Positions 52,351 through 61,792 of a stretch of DNA of 64,000 nt are shown here, piece after piece. Source of the DNA: Fulvivirga marina. GTDB taxonomy: Bacteria; Bacteroidota; Bacteroidia; Cytophagales; Cyclobacteriaceae. How positions within the stretch are numbered: the stretch's first letter is position 1; every line of letters starts with the position of its first letter. The translations under genes and the position numbers were made by a program. A model generated the notes under the pieces. The model was not told where the DNA came from. It ran no database searches and was given only the letters and a program-made list of their open reading frames with translations. The stretch lies in the NCBI RefSeq assembly GCF_016775155.1, contig NZ_JAEUGD010000053.1:62001-126000 (forward strand), read 5' to 3'.

Positions 52351-55300
52351 ATGAAAAACCGCCCCACTCGCAGAGCTCTGCGCGGAAGAGTTCTGTCTGT
52401 ATCAATGTGTCTCCTGGTGATTGCTTTGATAAGTGTCTACTATTCAGGAGGTCAGAAAAATGATCAAGTTTCGTATTATGAAAAAATTGCCGGGCTCTCT
52501 CCGGAAGAATTGAAAAATACGCCTAAGTATGACAGGCCTGATCTGGCGCTTTTGCATGAGTTCGAGATGACAAAAGACCCTTCATTAGGTTTTGTGCCTT
52601 CCGAAAGGAAAGTAGCGGCTTTTAAGGAAGTTAAAAGTTTGATTAGAAAAAGAGCTACTCAAAAAGCTATTGACAATGTGAACTGGACTGAACGTGGACC
52701 AAATAATGTTGGTGGACGTACCAGAGCACTTATGTTTGACCCTAATGACACCAATGCGCAAAAAGTATGGGCAGGAGGTGTAGCCGGAGGCCTTTGGTAT
52801 AATAATAATATTACCAGCAGTAGCTCACAGTGGGTTGCTGTAGATAACTTCTGGGCCAACCTGGCAATCAGTACCATCGCTTATGATCCTTCCAACACCC
52901 AAAATTTCTATGTGGGTACAGGTGAGGGTTTTTATAATGCTGATGCAGTAAGAGGAGCCGGCATCTGGAAGACTGCCGATGGTGGTTCTACCTGGAGTCA
53001 GCTTTCAAGCACCAACAACAGTAACTTTTATTATGTTCAAAAGGTGGCTGTTACAAGCTCAGGTACTGTACTAGCAGCTACACGTGCCGGACTTTATCGC
53101 TCAACTGACGGTGGAGCATCCTGGAGTCAGGTCATTGCAGGGAAGATGGCTGACATCGAAGTTACCAGCAACGGAAATATTTTTGTAAGCAAAGGTATTT
53201 TTGACACAGGAGTTGTTTACAAGTCTACCAATGATGGTGTAAGCTTCAGCACAGTAACTCCTGCAAGCGGTGGGGAGCGAATAGAGCTGGCTTCAGCGCC
53301 TTCTAATGGAAATGTGATCTATGCAGTAGCATCATCAGGTTCTGATATTGCCTGGTTCAGAAAATCTACCGATGGTGGTAGTACCTGGACTAGCGTTACT
53401 ACTCCGAATTATCTTTCTCAGAGTTGCACAAACAGTGGTCAGGATTTTACGCGTGGTCAGGCATGGTATGACCTGATACTTGCCGTACACCCTACCAATT
53501 CTAATATAGTGCTTGTAGGAGGGGTTGACATCCACAAGTCTACAAACGGAGGTAATTCCTGGAGCTCGGTCTCTTACTGGACAGGAGCTTGCGCTTCATA
53601 CTTACATGCAGATCAGCATGCCATTGCATTCAGACCCGGATTTGTTGATCAGGCTATATTTGGTAATGATGGAGGAGTATCCTATTCATCTAACGTTGGT
53701 AGTTCATCCAGCCCTTCATTTTCTGCCAGAAATAATGGCTACAATGTTACCCAGTTTTATGCTGTTGCTGCTTCTAATACTGCTAACTCAAATTATTTTC
53801 TGGCAGGTGCTCAGGATAATGGTTCGCATAAATTTACCTCAGCAGGTATTAACTCTACTACGGAGGTTTCAGGAGGCGACGGTGCTTTCTGTCATATAGA
53901 TCAGGATAACTCTAATTACCAGATCACTTCTTATGTTTACAACGTTTATTACAGGTCTACCAACGGAGGGTCAAGCTTTTCTAACTTCATTAGTGATCAG
54001 GGGCGAGGTCGTTTCATTAACCCAACTGATTACGATGACAGTGCAAATAAGTTATACGCTGCCGGTAACGCCAATGAGTTAGTTAGAATTGACAATATCA
54101 CCGGTTCTGCAAGTAAAGCAGTGGTTAATGTAAGCATCAATTCAGGAAAAATTTCGGCTGTGAAAGTATCTCCATTTACAGCGAATAGAATATTTGTTGC
54201 CACTGAAAACGGTGATGTTTATCGCATTGATAATGCACATACTAGTTCCCCGACCGTTACAAGCATACGCGGAGCGTCATTCCCTAATGGTTATGTGTCA
54301 TGTATAGAAATTGGTAGCAGCGATAGCCAATTGCTGGTAACCTTCTCAAGTTACGGTGTTGCATCTGTTTGGGAAAGTAGAAATGGGGGATCTTCATGGG
54401 CCAACAAAGAAGGAAACCTCCCTGATATGCCTGTAAGATGGGTACTTTATAACCCGTCTAATACCAACCAGGTACTTTTGGCTACTGAGCTGGGTGTATG
54501 GTCAGTAGATGATATTAATGTAACTTCTCCGGTTTGGGATGTTTCAAATGCAGGACTTGCTAATGTGAGATGTGATATGTTGCAGTACAGGGCTGCGGAT
54601 AAACTTGTAGTATTGGCAACCCATGGTAGAGGTGTTTTTACAACGGATGTATTTAGCTCTACAATACCACCTCCGACATGTACCACTACTATTAGCTCAT
54701 TTCCATATGCAGAGAGTTTTGAAAGTGGCTTGGGCAGCTGGACTCAGGATACCGGTGATGATATCGACTGGACGCGTCAGTCAGGAAGCACCCCTTCATC
54801 CAGCACCGGACCGACGGCGGCAACGGATGATTCTTACTATATGTTTGTAGAGTCATCGTCACCAAACTACCCTGGCAAAGTTTCAAATTTGGTAAGCCCA
54901 TGTTTCAACCTGGCTTCATTGAGCAACCCTGAGCTTAAGTTCGCATACCACATGTATGGAGCAGCTATGGGTACATTAAATGTACAGGCAAGTACTGATA
55001 ATGGCGCTACCTGGACTACAGTATGGACAAAATCAGGGGATCAGGGCAATGCATGGGCCGATGCTACTGTTGATCTTTCTGCTTACAGTGGAACTATTAA
55101 GTTGAGATTCAGCGGAACTACGGGATCAAACTACACAGGTGATATGTCAGTGGATAAGATAAGTGTTGCCTCAGGCGGAACGTCTTCATGTGCGGCAGTT
55201 TCTTCATTCCCTTATAACGAAAGCTTTGAGATTGGCTTAGGAAGCTGGACCCAGGATAGTAGCGATGATATTGACTGGACGCGTCAGTCAGGAAGTACTC

Positions 55301-56415
55301 CTTCATCAAGCACCGGACCTACAGCAGCAACCGATGGCTCTTACTACATGTTTGTAGAGTCTTCATCTCCAAACTATCCAAGTAAAGTAGCCAATCTGAT
55401 CAGTCCATGCTTTGATATTACTGTATTAAGTAATCCAACCTTAGAGTTTAGCTACCATATGTACGGTGCAGCTATGGGTGTATTAAATGTTCAGGTAAGT
55501 ACCAACAACGGCTCGTCATGGAGCACTGCATGGACAAGGTCGGGAGATCAGGGCAATAGCTGGTCTACAGCTTCTGTAGATCTGTCTGCATACAGTGGTA
55601 CAATCAAAGTAAGATTCAATGGAACGACTGGTTCTAATTACACAGGCGATATGTCTGTTGATAAAATAAGTCTTAAAGAGGGAGTTACCAGTGTTACATA
55701 TTGCGCAGCTCAGGGTAACTCAGTGACTGATGAGTGGATACAGAGAGTAAGATTAGGTTCTATTGATAACAACTCAGGAAGTAACTCTGGTTATGCTGAC
55801 TTTACTTCTATTTCAACAGACCTGGCAAAAGGCTCTTCATATACCATCACAATCAATCCTGCTTGGTCTGGTACAGTTTATTCAGAGGCGTATGCAGTGT
55901 GGATAGATTATAATAAAGATGGAGACTTTACTGATTCGGGTGAGCAGGTTTATTCAGCAGCTGCATCAACTAACACTTTAGTAAGTGGGAATTTTACAGT
56001 TTCTTCATCGGCACTTTCAGGTTCTACACGTATGAGAGTGATTATGAGATATAATACAGCACCTTCTTCATGCGAATCATTCGATTATGGTGAGGTAGAG
56101 GATTATGCAGTAAACATTACTAGTAGTGGAGCTATGATGGAGGCTGCAAATACCCCTGAAATGTCTTCTGTTGGTGAGCATCAGATCAAAGCATACCCTA
56201 ACCCTTTGAAAGAAAGGTTGAATGTTGATTTACATGGATTTGAAGGCGCGGTGAATGTGAGACTTCTTAACTCTGCGGGTAAAGAAGTAATGGTAACTCA
56301 AACTACATCAGGTACAACGGTTTTTATGGATGTAAGTCAACTAAAAGCCGGTATCTATGTTCTGGTGGCAGAAGATAATGATAAAGTGCTTAAGCAGCTG
56401 GTGTTTAAAGACTAA
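52351..56415 (+). CDS. Giant secreted BNR-propeller protein with MAM and GEVED domains and type IX sorting domain
   Basis: Starting at the Met at 52351, a 1354-residue secreted protein. After a signal-anchor (about 10-35) there are BNR/Asp-box propeller repeats over about 80-770 (many copies of STDGGASW-like boxes such as KTADGGSTW, RSTDGGASW, KSTDGGSTW, ESRNGGSSW). Two MAM-like domains follow (about 783-940 and 948-1107), close duplicates with DDIDWTRQSGSTPSS in both, then a GEVED domain (about 1117-1257; FDYGEVEDYAVNI) and a type IX sorting domain (about 1280-1354; YPNPLKERLNV to KQLVFKD). The layout fits a cell-surface adhesin or protease-like glycan binder; no catalytic site is seen. Confidence 0.85.
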   Translation: MKNRPTRRALRGRVLSVSMCLLVIALISVYYSGGQKNDQVSYYEKIAGLSPEELKNTPKYDRPDLALLHEFEMTKDPSLGFVPSERKVAAFKEVKSLIRKRATQKAIDNVNWTERGPNNVGGRTRALMFDPNDTNAQKVWAGGVAGGLWYNNNITSSSSQWVAVDNFWANLAISTIAYDPSNTQNFYVGTGEGFYNADAVRGAGIWKTADGGSTWSQLSSTNNSNFYYVQKVAVTSSGTVLAATRAGLYRSTDGGASWSQVIAGKMADIEVTSNGNIFVSKGIFDTGVVYKSTNDGVSFSTVTPASGGERIELASAPSNGNVIYAVASSGSDIAWFRKSTDGGSTWTSVTTPNYLSQSCTNSGQDFTRGQAWYDLILAVHPTNSNIVLVGGVDIHKSTNGGNSWSSVSYWTGACASYLHADQHAIAFRPGFVDQAIFGNDGGVSYSSNVGSSSSPSFSARNNGYNVTQFYAVAASNTANSNYFLAGAQDNGSHKFTSAGINSTTEVSGGDGAFCHIDQDNSNYQITSYVYNVYYRSTNGGSSFSNFISDQGRGRFINPTDYDDSANKLYAAGNANELVRIDNITGSASKAVVNVSINSGKISAVKVSPFTANRIFVATENGDVYRIDNAHTSSPTVTSIRGASFPNGYVSCIEIGSSDSQLLVTFSSYGVASVWESRNGGSSWANKEGNLPDMPVRWVLYNPSNTNQVLLATELGVWSVDDINVTSPVWDVSNAGLANVRCDMLQYRAADKLVVLATHGRGVFTTDVFSSTIPPPTCTTTISSFPYAESFESGLGSWTQDTGDDIDWTRQSGSTPSSSTGPTAATDDSYYMFVESSSPNYPGKVSNLVSPCFNLASLSNPELKFAYHMYGAAMGTLNVQASTDNGATWTTVWTKSGDQGNAWADATVDLSAYSGTIKLRFSGTTGSNYTGDMSVDKISVASGGTSSCAAVSSFPYNESFEIGLGSWTQDSSDDIDWTRQSGSTPSSSTGPTAATDGSYYMFVESSSPNYPSKVANLISPCFDITVLSNPTLEFSYHMYGAAMGVLNVQVSTNNGSSWSTAWTRSGDQGNSWSTASVDLSAYSGTIKVRFNGTTGSNYTGDMSVDKISLKEGVTSVTYCAAQGNSVTDEWIQRVRLGSIDNNSGSNSGYADFTSISTDLAKGSSYTITINPAWSGTVYSEAYAVWIDYNKDGDFTDSGEQVYSAAASTNTLVSGNFTVSSSALSGSTRMRVIMRYNTAPSSCESFDYGEVEDYAVNITSSGAMMEAANTPEMSSVGEHQIKAYPNPLKERLNVDLHGFEGAVNVRLLNSAGKEVMVTQTTSGTTVFMDVSQLKAGIYVLVAEDNDKVLKQLVFKD

Positions 56416-56443
56416 GATTGATTTAAAAGTTACGATTTAAGCG

Positions 56444-56473
56444 AAAAAGAGAAGGTTTAGGCCTTCTCTTTTT
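56444..56473 (+). terminator. Terminator of the BNR protein gene
   Basis: aaaaagagaagg (56444-56455) and ccttctcttttt (56462-56473) form a perfect 12-base-pair stem with a 6-base loop and a T end, 29 bases after the stop. Confidence 0.85.
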
Positions 56474-56578
56474 GTATATTGTATTATGCACCTATGTTGC
56501 TGAATTATATTCAGGAACATTCATTTATGTAAGGTTGTTTACTTTTTATAGGCTATTTGCACTTTAAAATAGGGAATT

Positions 56579-57016
56579 ATGAAAAACCAGTTAAGTAAAT
56601 TGTCCGAAGAAGACAGAGCGCTTTTGTTGAGAGCACCTGCATTATTTTCACTATTGGCCGCAAGCACTGATGGGCCAATTACTCATTCAGAAAAGGCTGA
56701 AGCCATTGAACTTTCACATTTAAGGACTTTTACAGCACCACCAACCTTACAACCCTACTACAGAGAAGTGGAGAAAATATTTCAACCCGAATTGGAAAAG
56801 TTAATAGAAAAGTACTCACCCATCACGGACGAACAGCAAGAAGCCTTGCAGCGGGAGGCTGAAAGTGTTTATGCTGTTTTAGATAAACTTGATGAAAATT
56901 TCAAGTTTGACATGGTGGTAAGTTTAAAAAGTTATGCGAGGCACGTGGGCCGGGTTCACACCAACTTTCTCGAGTATTTTGTGTTCCCCCTTTCTATTTG
57001 GGGTATTACGGAGTAA
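56579..57016 (+). CDS. TerB-like small helical protein
   Basis: A 145-residue helical cytoplasmic protein. The pattern LLLRAPALFSLLAASTDGPITHSEKAEAI, with an acidic turn DGPITHSEK, recalls the calcium-like loop of TerB-type proteins, but I cannot confirm the family. The remainder is a long helical bundle. It has no signal peptide. It stands alone between the BNR gene and ric. Confidence 0.5.
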   Translation: MKNQLSKLSEEDRALLLRAPALFSLLAASTDGPITHSEKAEAIELSHLRTFTAPPTLQPYYREVEKIFQPELEKLIEKYSPITDEQQEALQREAESVYAVLDKLDENFKFDMVVSLKSYARHVGRVHTNFLEYFVFPLSIWGITE

Positions 57017-57316
57017 TTGATATTCCTATTATCTCTAAATGATGCTAGATATAATCCTTGATTCTTCTCCATATTGTATGAAATAAGTGGATAGTAATTT
57101 TGGCTGGATTCAATATCTGATAAAAATAACCTTAATCGGTTATCAGTCAGGTGTTGTGAGAATTCCCAGGAAAGTAGCTTGTAAGTTTTGCTGAGCATTC
57201 AAGAGAAGATTGCCCCGAAAGTGTGTGTCCTTTTGTTATTGGTGTTAATGGCTTTGTGAGTATCCCTTTTACATGTTTTCTGACTATGTCTACATTGCAT
57301 AACTAATTAAATGCTT
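57017..57316. other. Intergenic region upstream of ric
   Basis: About 300 bases without a supported gene; the candidate operator at 57317-57332 follows and is described separately. Confidence 0.4.
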
Positions 57317-57332
57317 TATGATTAGAGTCATA
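57317..57332. promoter_or_regulatory. FNR-like palindrome upstream of ric
   Basis: tatgattagagtcata has the form TGAT-N4-GTCA with flanking TA/TA symmetry, 61 bases before the start of ric at 57393. Compare 58111-58126 and 61384-61399, which share TATGACT-like halves. Confidence 0.55.
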
Positions 57333-57392
57333 AGAAAATGGTTATGCTCTCCAGAACTTTGGGTATGAGTTTTTTAACATACATCTAAGTAA

Positions 57393-58091
57393 ATGGAAGA
57401 CATAAAAAGTAAAAAAGTCGGCAGTCTTGTAGCAGAAGACTATAAGTATGCTGACATTTTTAAAAAGCATGGCATAGATTTTTGTTGTGGAGGAGGAAAA
57501 AGCATAGAGGAGGCCTGCAAAAATAGAGGAGTGAATTATGGGCAATTGGTTAAGGATCTCTTATCAGTTAATGAGAATAGCCACGAAATAAACGGAGCAA
57601 ATGAATGGCCACTTGATCAGCTGATTAACCACATTGAAAATGTTCACCATACTTATGTGATGGAGAATGTTCCGTTGCTTCTGGAATATTCCAATAAAGT
57701 GGCCAAAGTTCATGGAGACAGGCATCCTGAGACCATAGAAATTAACAGACAACTTTACGCTCTTGTAGATGAGCTATTACCCCATCTGAATAAGGAGGAA
57801 ACTATCCTTTTTCCCTACATTCTTAAGCTGATCAAAACGAATGTGAAGGCAGGTTTGTCTGCCGTACAATATCCAATTGAGGAGATGATGGATGAACATG
57901 ATACTGCAGGTGAGATTATGAAGACGATATCAGAACTGAGTATGGGCTATACACCCCCGGCCAGTGCCTGTGCTACTTATAGGGTGCTTTATCAAAAGCT
58001 TAGGGAGTTTGAAAATGACCTGCATAGGCATATTCATCTTGAAAACAATATTTTGTTTCCAAAAGCACTATCTGTGGAGCAGTCGCTTTGA
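57393..58091 (+). CDS. ric: Iron-sulfur cluster repair di-iron protein (ScdA/YtfE)
   Basis: A 232-residue protein that repairs Fe-S clusters damaged by nitric oxide or oxidants. The N-terminal ScdA domain has the Cys pair FCCGG (Cys31, Cys32), and the di-iron hemerythrin-like bundle has HH near 85, HGDRHPE near 115, HLNKEETILFP near 139, EHDTAGEI near 170 and RHIHLENNILFP near the end, providing the His and Glu ligands. It lies upstream of a cytochrome c gene and near a Crp/Fnr regulator, in keeping with control by nitrosative stress or low oxygen. Confidence 0.92.
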   Translation: MEDIKSKKVGSLVAEDYKYADIFKKHGIDFCCGGGKSIEEACKNRGVNYGQLVKDLLSVNENSHEINGANEWPLDQLINHIENVHHTYVMENVPLLLEYSNKVAKVHGDRHPETIEINRQLYALVDELLPHLNKEETILFPYILKLIKTNVKAGLSAVQYPIEEMMDEHDTAGEIMKTISELSMGYTPPASACATYRVLYQKLREFENDLHRHIHLENNILFPKALSVEQSL

Positions 58092-58110
58092 AGAAACCGG
58101 ACCAAAATTT

Positions 58111-58126
58111 CATGACTAAAATCATA
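58111..58126. promoter_or_regulatory. FNR-like palindrome upstream of the cytochrome c gene
   Basis: catgactaaaatcata has the form TGAC-N4-ATCA. It lies 79 bases before the start at 58205 and 20 bases after the ric stop. It matches the 61384-61399 site in 14 of 16 bases. Confidence 0.55.
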
Positions 58127-58204
58127 TAAGTCCTTGACCCAGATCACTGACTAAGGATATGGATAATATAAAATTTACACATGTACCAAAAAAATTAAAC
58201 AATT

Positions 58205-58687
58205 ATGTATGCGCGCTTAAAGTATCTGATTGGTTTTATGCTTTTACCGCTATTAATAGTGGCTTGCGGTGGTGGCGGAGAGAAAAAAGCACTACCACCT
58301 GCAAAACATCCTTCTGAATCGGCCAATGTCACACCTGAAGACCCCATGAAGAACTGGGAGGATAACAAAGGGATCGGACCGGTAAAATCAGTAACCCTGG
58401 GAGAGATTGACCCCGCAATGGCTGAAGAAGGTAAAGCAATTTATGAAGAACTATGCACGGCATGTCACAAGCCGGATAAAAAATTCATAGGTCCGGCACC
58501 TAAGGGACTTTTGGATAGAAGAACACCGGAATGGGCGATGAATATGATTCTCAACCCAGAGGAAATGATCGAGAAAGATCCTATAGCCAAGCAATTATTA
58601 GTAGAAGCTAATGGAGCTCCAATGGCCAATCAAAATCTTACTGAGGATCAGGCCAGAAAGGTGCTTGAGTATATCAGAACCCTCTAA
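58205..58687 (+). CDS. Lipoprotein c-type cytochrome
   Basis: A 160-residue lipoprotein (IVAC, Cys21, followed by a Gly-rich spacer) with one class I haem-binding motif CTACH at Cys84, Cys87, His88, and a Met in GAPMANQNL about 60 residues later as the axial ligand. The Pro/Glu-rich stretch before the haem domain (LPPAKHPSESANVTPEDP) tethers it to the membrane. It could carry electrons to a terminal oxidase or reductase, in keeping with a respiratory role under the same control as ric. Confidence 0.88.
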   Translation: MYARLKYLIGFMLLPLLIVACGGGGEKKALPPAKHPSESANVTPEDPMKNWEDNKGIGPVKSVTLGEIDPAMAEEGKAIYEELCTACHKPDKKFIGPAPKGLLDRRTPEWAMNMILNPEEMIEKDPIAKQLLVEANGAPMANQNLTEDQARKVLEYIRTL

Positions 58688-58815
58688 CCTTAACGTAAAT
58701 TGATATGAAGCTAATAAACTTATCCACCCGGTAAATTTTCCTTGGTAATGACGGTATTGAATCCGGTAGATCTTGCACGAATAGCTACAGCCTGTTTGGG
58801 TATACCTTCCAGGGA

Positions 58816-59427
58816 TTACGCAGCGTAGGCTCTGAAAACTTTTCTTTTAATTATTTGAAGCTCCTTTTTAGCAACCAGGGCCTTGATCGCCCTGATTACA
58901 GTTTCAACCCTGAGGCCAGTCATATCGGCTATTTGCTGTCTGGTGAATGGAACTTCATAATCATTGTTAGCACTCTCCGTGTCTTCTTTCTTTTTGAAAT
59001 AGTCAATTAAAGTAAGTACACGGTGTTCGGGAGTGTAACTGGATATTTCTTTGGCCATCATGGCCTTAAATTGGAGTCGCTTACTTAATATGGCGCAGAA
59101 TTTTAAGTGAAGTTCAAAGTTCTCCTTTAACAGTTTGATGAAATTTTCCTTGGGCAGTTTCCAGATCAAGGAGTCGATCACAGCATCAGCATTGGCGGGA
59201 TAGGGGAATCCGCCGAAAAGAGGCGGTTCACCAAAGCTTTCACCATCCTTAAACATGCCTTGAATAAACTCCTGCCCATCTGCACTGAAATTATTCATCT
59301 TCACTATACCCTCAGCTACCTGGTAATAATTGAGAGCAGAACTACCTTCAAGAAAAAGCACCTCATTTTTCTTTAATGAAATGGCTTTTGCTCCATAGCT
59401 TTCTAAAATACCTTCGTCTATTACCAT
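58816..59427 (-). CDS. Crp/Fnr-family transcription regulator
   Basis: A 203-residue regulator with a cyclic-nucleotide-fold sensor (about 20-115; GESFGEPPLFGGFPYPANAD) and a winged helix (about 150-203; FTRQQIADMTGLRVETVIRA). In the recognition helix Glu and Arg (VETVIR) occupy the positions of Glu209 and Arg213 of FNR, which read the TGA half-site. The N-terminal FeS-binding Cys of FNR are missing, so the sensor input differs; a haem- or NO-type DNR/HcpR-like mode is possible. It lies between the cytochrome gene and the 601-residue gene, both preceded by TGA(C)-N4-(G/A)TCA sites. Self-regulation is not evident. Confidence 0.85.
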   Translation of the reverse strand: MVIDEGILESYGAKAISLKKNEVLFLEGSSALNYYQVAEGIVKMNNFSADGQEFIQGMFKDGESFGEPPLFGGFPYPANADAVIDSLIWKLPKENFIKLLKENFELHLKFCAILSKRLQFKAMMAKEISSYTPEHRVLTLIDYFKKKEDTESANNDYEVPFTRQQIADMTGLRVETVIRAIKALVAKKELQIIKRKVFRAYAA

Positions 59428-59527
59428 ACCGCAAAAATACTCACTTTATCAGCGAGTCCTATGTAATTAGAACGGACTTTGCTTACCAGGGCATAGGTTT
59501 TTTGGTATATGTGCTGATTCTCAGTTT

Positions 59528-61333
59528 TTAGTTTGAAATAGCTAAAATGTCTTCCAGAATGTGAGTCAATCTGTTTTCTTCCAGATTAAGAGATTTCTCA
59601 AATGCATCTCGAGATTTTCCAGGGTTAGTCGGAGCAGTGAGATCCCTGTAATAACCAATACCAGTAATTAAATTCTTGCAAAAATTGGTTAAGTGCCGGA
59701 CTGTTTTGGGAGCAGGAGCAAAACATTCATTTACCTGCTCCTGAATATGGTCAACGTAAAGCCTGAGTTCCCGGATAAACATGTGGGGTCTGTTTTCGTC
59801 GATCAGGGAATTTGACCTGCCGTAGATGTGATCTACCATCTCCCTGAGCGTAACTACCTTTTTGAAATTCACAATATTTGGTCCCGGACATACAGTAACA
59901 GAGTGGAGTCTCTTAACCAATGGCACATCATACTCTAGAGAAGCAGCGTTACTCAGGCCTATGCAGAGACACTCCTTGTTCAATACTTCATCAATTTGCT
60001 TCTGGCGTTCTTTTTCAGGTAAATCACTTGTTTCCAGCTCTTTGATCTTAAATTTCTGATATTGGCGTGATGCTGTGCATATAGGCTCCTTAGTAAACTC
60101 GGTATTGGACACCAGATACTTTTCAGTACATGGGCTACCTGGCAACCCTTTTTTTATACGTTCAAGTTTTTCTTCCTCGCTACTGGTTCCTTTAAGGTAG
60201 TTAAAACGAACCCCTAATGGAGAATTTTTACTTAATACGACATCCTTCTCCCCGGCATCGCATAACAATTGAAGGGTTTTCTTATCAACTGTGGTAGCCT
60301 CAGTGCAAAGCAAAAAAGGACTGCCCCAGCCGGTGCTGTCCATGTCATAGTGCTGATGCAAAAAATCATCTTCTTCATGCGTGCCAATTCCTCCCTGAAC
60401 GGTTAGTTTTATAGGGTGAGGCATTTGATAGGTTTTTTTACCTTGAGCCTCGACAGCAGGCTTGTAAACTTCAAAAAGGCTATTTATCAATTCATACTTC
60501 TTGCGTTTAAACTCCTCAAGTATCGGACCTAATAATAGTCCTTCAGTAGCAAAAGCATGCCCGCCACAGTTCAAACCGGACTCAATTCTGAATTCGCTTA
60601 CCCAAACGCCCTTTTTAGCTAAAAACTTGCCCTGGATAAGTGCTGATCGATAGTCACTTACCTTGATAACGACCTTTTTATCAAATTTACCCCAGCCCTT
60701 GGCATCAAACCCGCTGAACTTTTCAAGATAACTATACAACCGAGGGTTTAAACCGGCCGAAAAGATAACCGAAGAGTTGGTAAGGTTGCTTTTTGCATAC
60801 CCTTTCAGGGCTGAAAGTGCATCAGAACTATCTTTCATTAGCGTACCATCTTTGGCATAATTGTTTTTATCAACTTTAGTCATAATGTTGACCTCAATGG
60901 AACCAGGACTCATTTGGCTGCGAAGAAACTGAGAAATGGTTTCGCGGGTAACTTTATTAGTAGCCTTAAGCATGGAATGATATGCATTCTTTAGCTCATG
61001 GTTTTCAGGCAGCATCTCGAAGTATTTTACAAGGTCACTACCTGGTTCGAAAAGAGATAGCTTGAGCTTGGTAAACTTCTCATTCACCATCCTATTGACC
61101 AGATTAAGGTAGTCAGTTATGCGTCGGGCGCGATAGTCCTCTTCCTTATCGCTTATGGCAATATATGGCTCATTCTTTTGTTCGTAGTAATATTTCCGCA
61201 TCATTTCAACCAGATTATCCTCAATGATGGAAATGGCAGATGTGATGCCGAAATGGGCTACTTTAACCGGAGAGTCTATGGTGTACGCAAGTCCCATAAC
61301 GGGGATGTGGAATTGATGAGGAGGTAGTTGCAT
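59528..61333 (-). CDS. Uncharacterised 601-residue Cys-containing protein, possible TIM-barrel flavoprotein
   Basis: No family name can be given with certainty. The middle contains GLNCGGHAFATEG (about 251-263), LTVQGGIGTHEEDDFLHQHY and a following substrate-loop-like STGWGSPFLLCTEATTVD, which recall FMN-binding TIM-barrel proteins of the nitronate monooxygenase/IMP dehydrogenase kind. A separate cluster of Cys follows: PGSPCTEKY, EPICTAS, ECLCIGL and TVCPGP at about 400, 418, 453 and 481, suited to a Fe-S cluster. The start at 61333 is preceded, at 51 bases, by a perfect TATGACTAAAGTCATA palindrome. The gene is directly upstream of crp/fnr and next to nrdJ, pointing to anaerobic or redox metabolism. 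Confidence 0.55.
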   Translation of the reverse strand: MQLPPHQFHIPVMGLAYTIDSPVKVAHFGITSAISIIEDNLVEMMRKYYYEQKNEPYIAISDKEEDYRARRITDYLNLVNRMVNEKFTKLKLSLFEPGSDLVKYFEMLPENHELKNAYHSMLKATNKVTRETISQFLRSQMSPGSIEVNIMTKVDKNNYAKDGTLMKDSSDALSALKGYAKSNLTNSSVIFSAGLNPRLYSYLEKFSGFDAKGWGKFDKKVVIKVSDYRSALIQGKFLAKKGVWVSEFRIESGLNCGGHAFATEGLLLGPILEEFKRKKYELINSLFEVYKPAVEAQGKKTYQMPHPIKLTVQGGIGTHEEDDFLHQHYDMDSTGWGSPFLLCTEATTVDKKTLQLLCDAGEKDVVLSKNSPLGVRFNYLKGTSSEEEKLERIKKGLPGSPCTEKYLVSNTEFTKEPICTASRQYQKFKIKELETSDLPEKERQKQIDEVLNKECLCIGLSNAASLEYDVPLVKRLHSVTVCPGPNIVNFKKVVTLREMVDHIYGRSNSLIDENRPHMFIRELRLYVDHIQEQVNECFAPAPKTVRHLTNFCKNLITGIGYYRDLTAPTNPGKSRDAFEKSLNLEENRLTHILEDILAISN

Positions 61334-61383
61334 GCTTTTTGGTTTTGTTCGCCGTAAAGGTTGGTATTAATCAGCGTGATAAA

Positions 61384-61399
61384 TATGACTAAAGTCATA
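61384..61399. promoter_or_regulatory. FNR-like perfect palindrome upstream of the 601-residue gene
   Basis: tatgactaaagtcata is a perfect 16-base palindrome with TGAC-TAAA-GTCA at its core, 51 bases before the minus-strand start at 61333. It is the best example of the repeated motif found in this region. Confidence 0.65.
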
Positions 61400-61792
61400 A
61401 GCATGAGGTATTAAGTTCATTGTAAATCAGTTGCTTAAATGGAGTTTTGTTTTCCGGATGATGCCTAAGTTTTTACCGATATCCAAACTTAAAGCGCCGT
61501 CATGCCGAGCCATTGGCACCGGCATCTCCATCTCCATCATCGGTTGGGAGACTCTCGGAGATTTCAGACCATTTTTGACTGTTCCAACTCAAAAACGGAA
61601 AAAATACTGAAATGACGCGCTTCAGCAGTCCATTATAAAGTCATGAGGAGACCTGTTTTTACAACAGTGTCCCGCCTGTATTCAGCTAACCGTTCAAGTT
61701 AGCAGTATATACCATCAATACTGATTACCGAATACTGCCTACTCTTTGCCAACTGCTCATCAAGTCTCAATCATGACTTAATACTCTATTTA
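61400..61792. other. Intergenic region before nrdJ
   Basis: About 390 bases without a gene; contains GC-rich patches (tcatgccgagccattggca at 61502) that look like dispersed-repeat remains. No terminator hairpin of note. Confidence 0.4.

Noticed and set aside
58127-58150. ccttgacccagatcactgacta as a second regulator site before the cytochrome gene.
   Set aside because: The halves are not symmetric and the spacing does not match the other sites.
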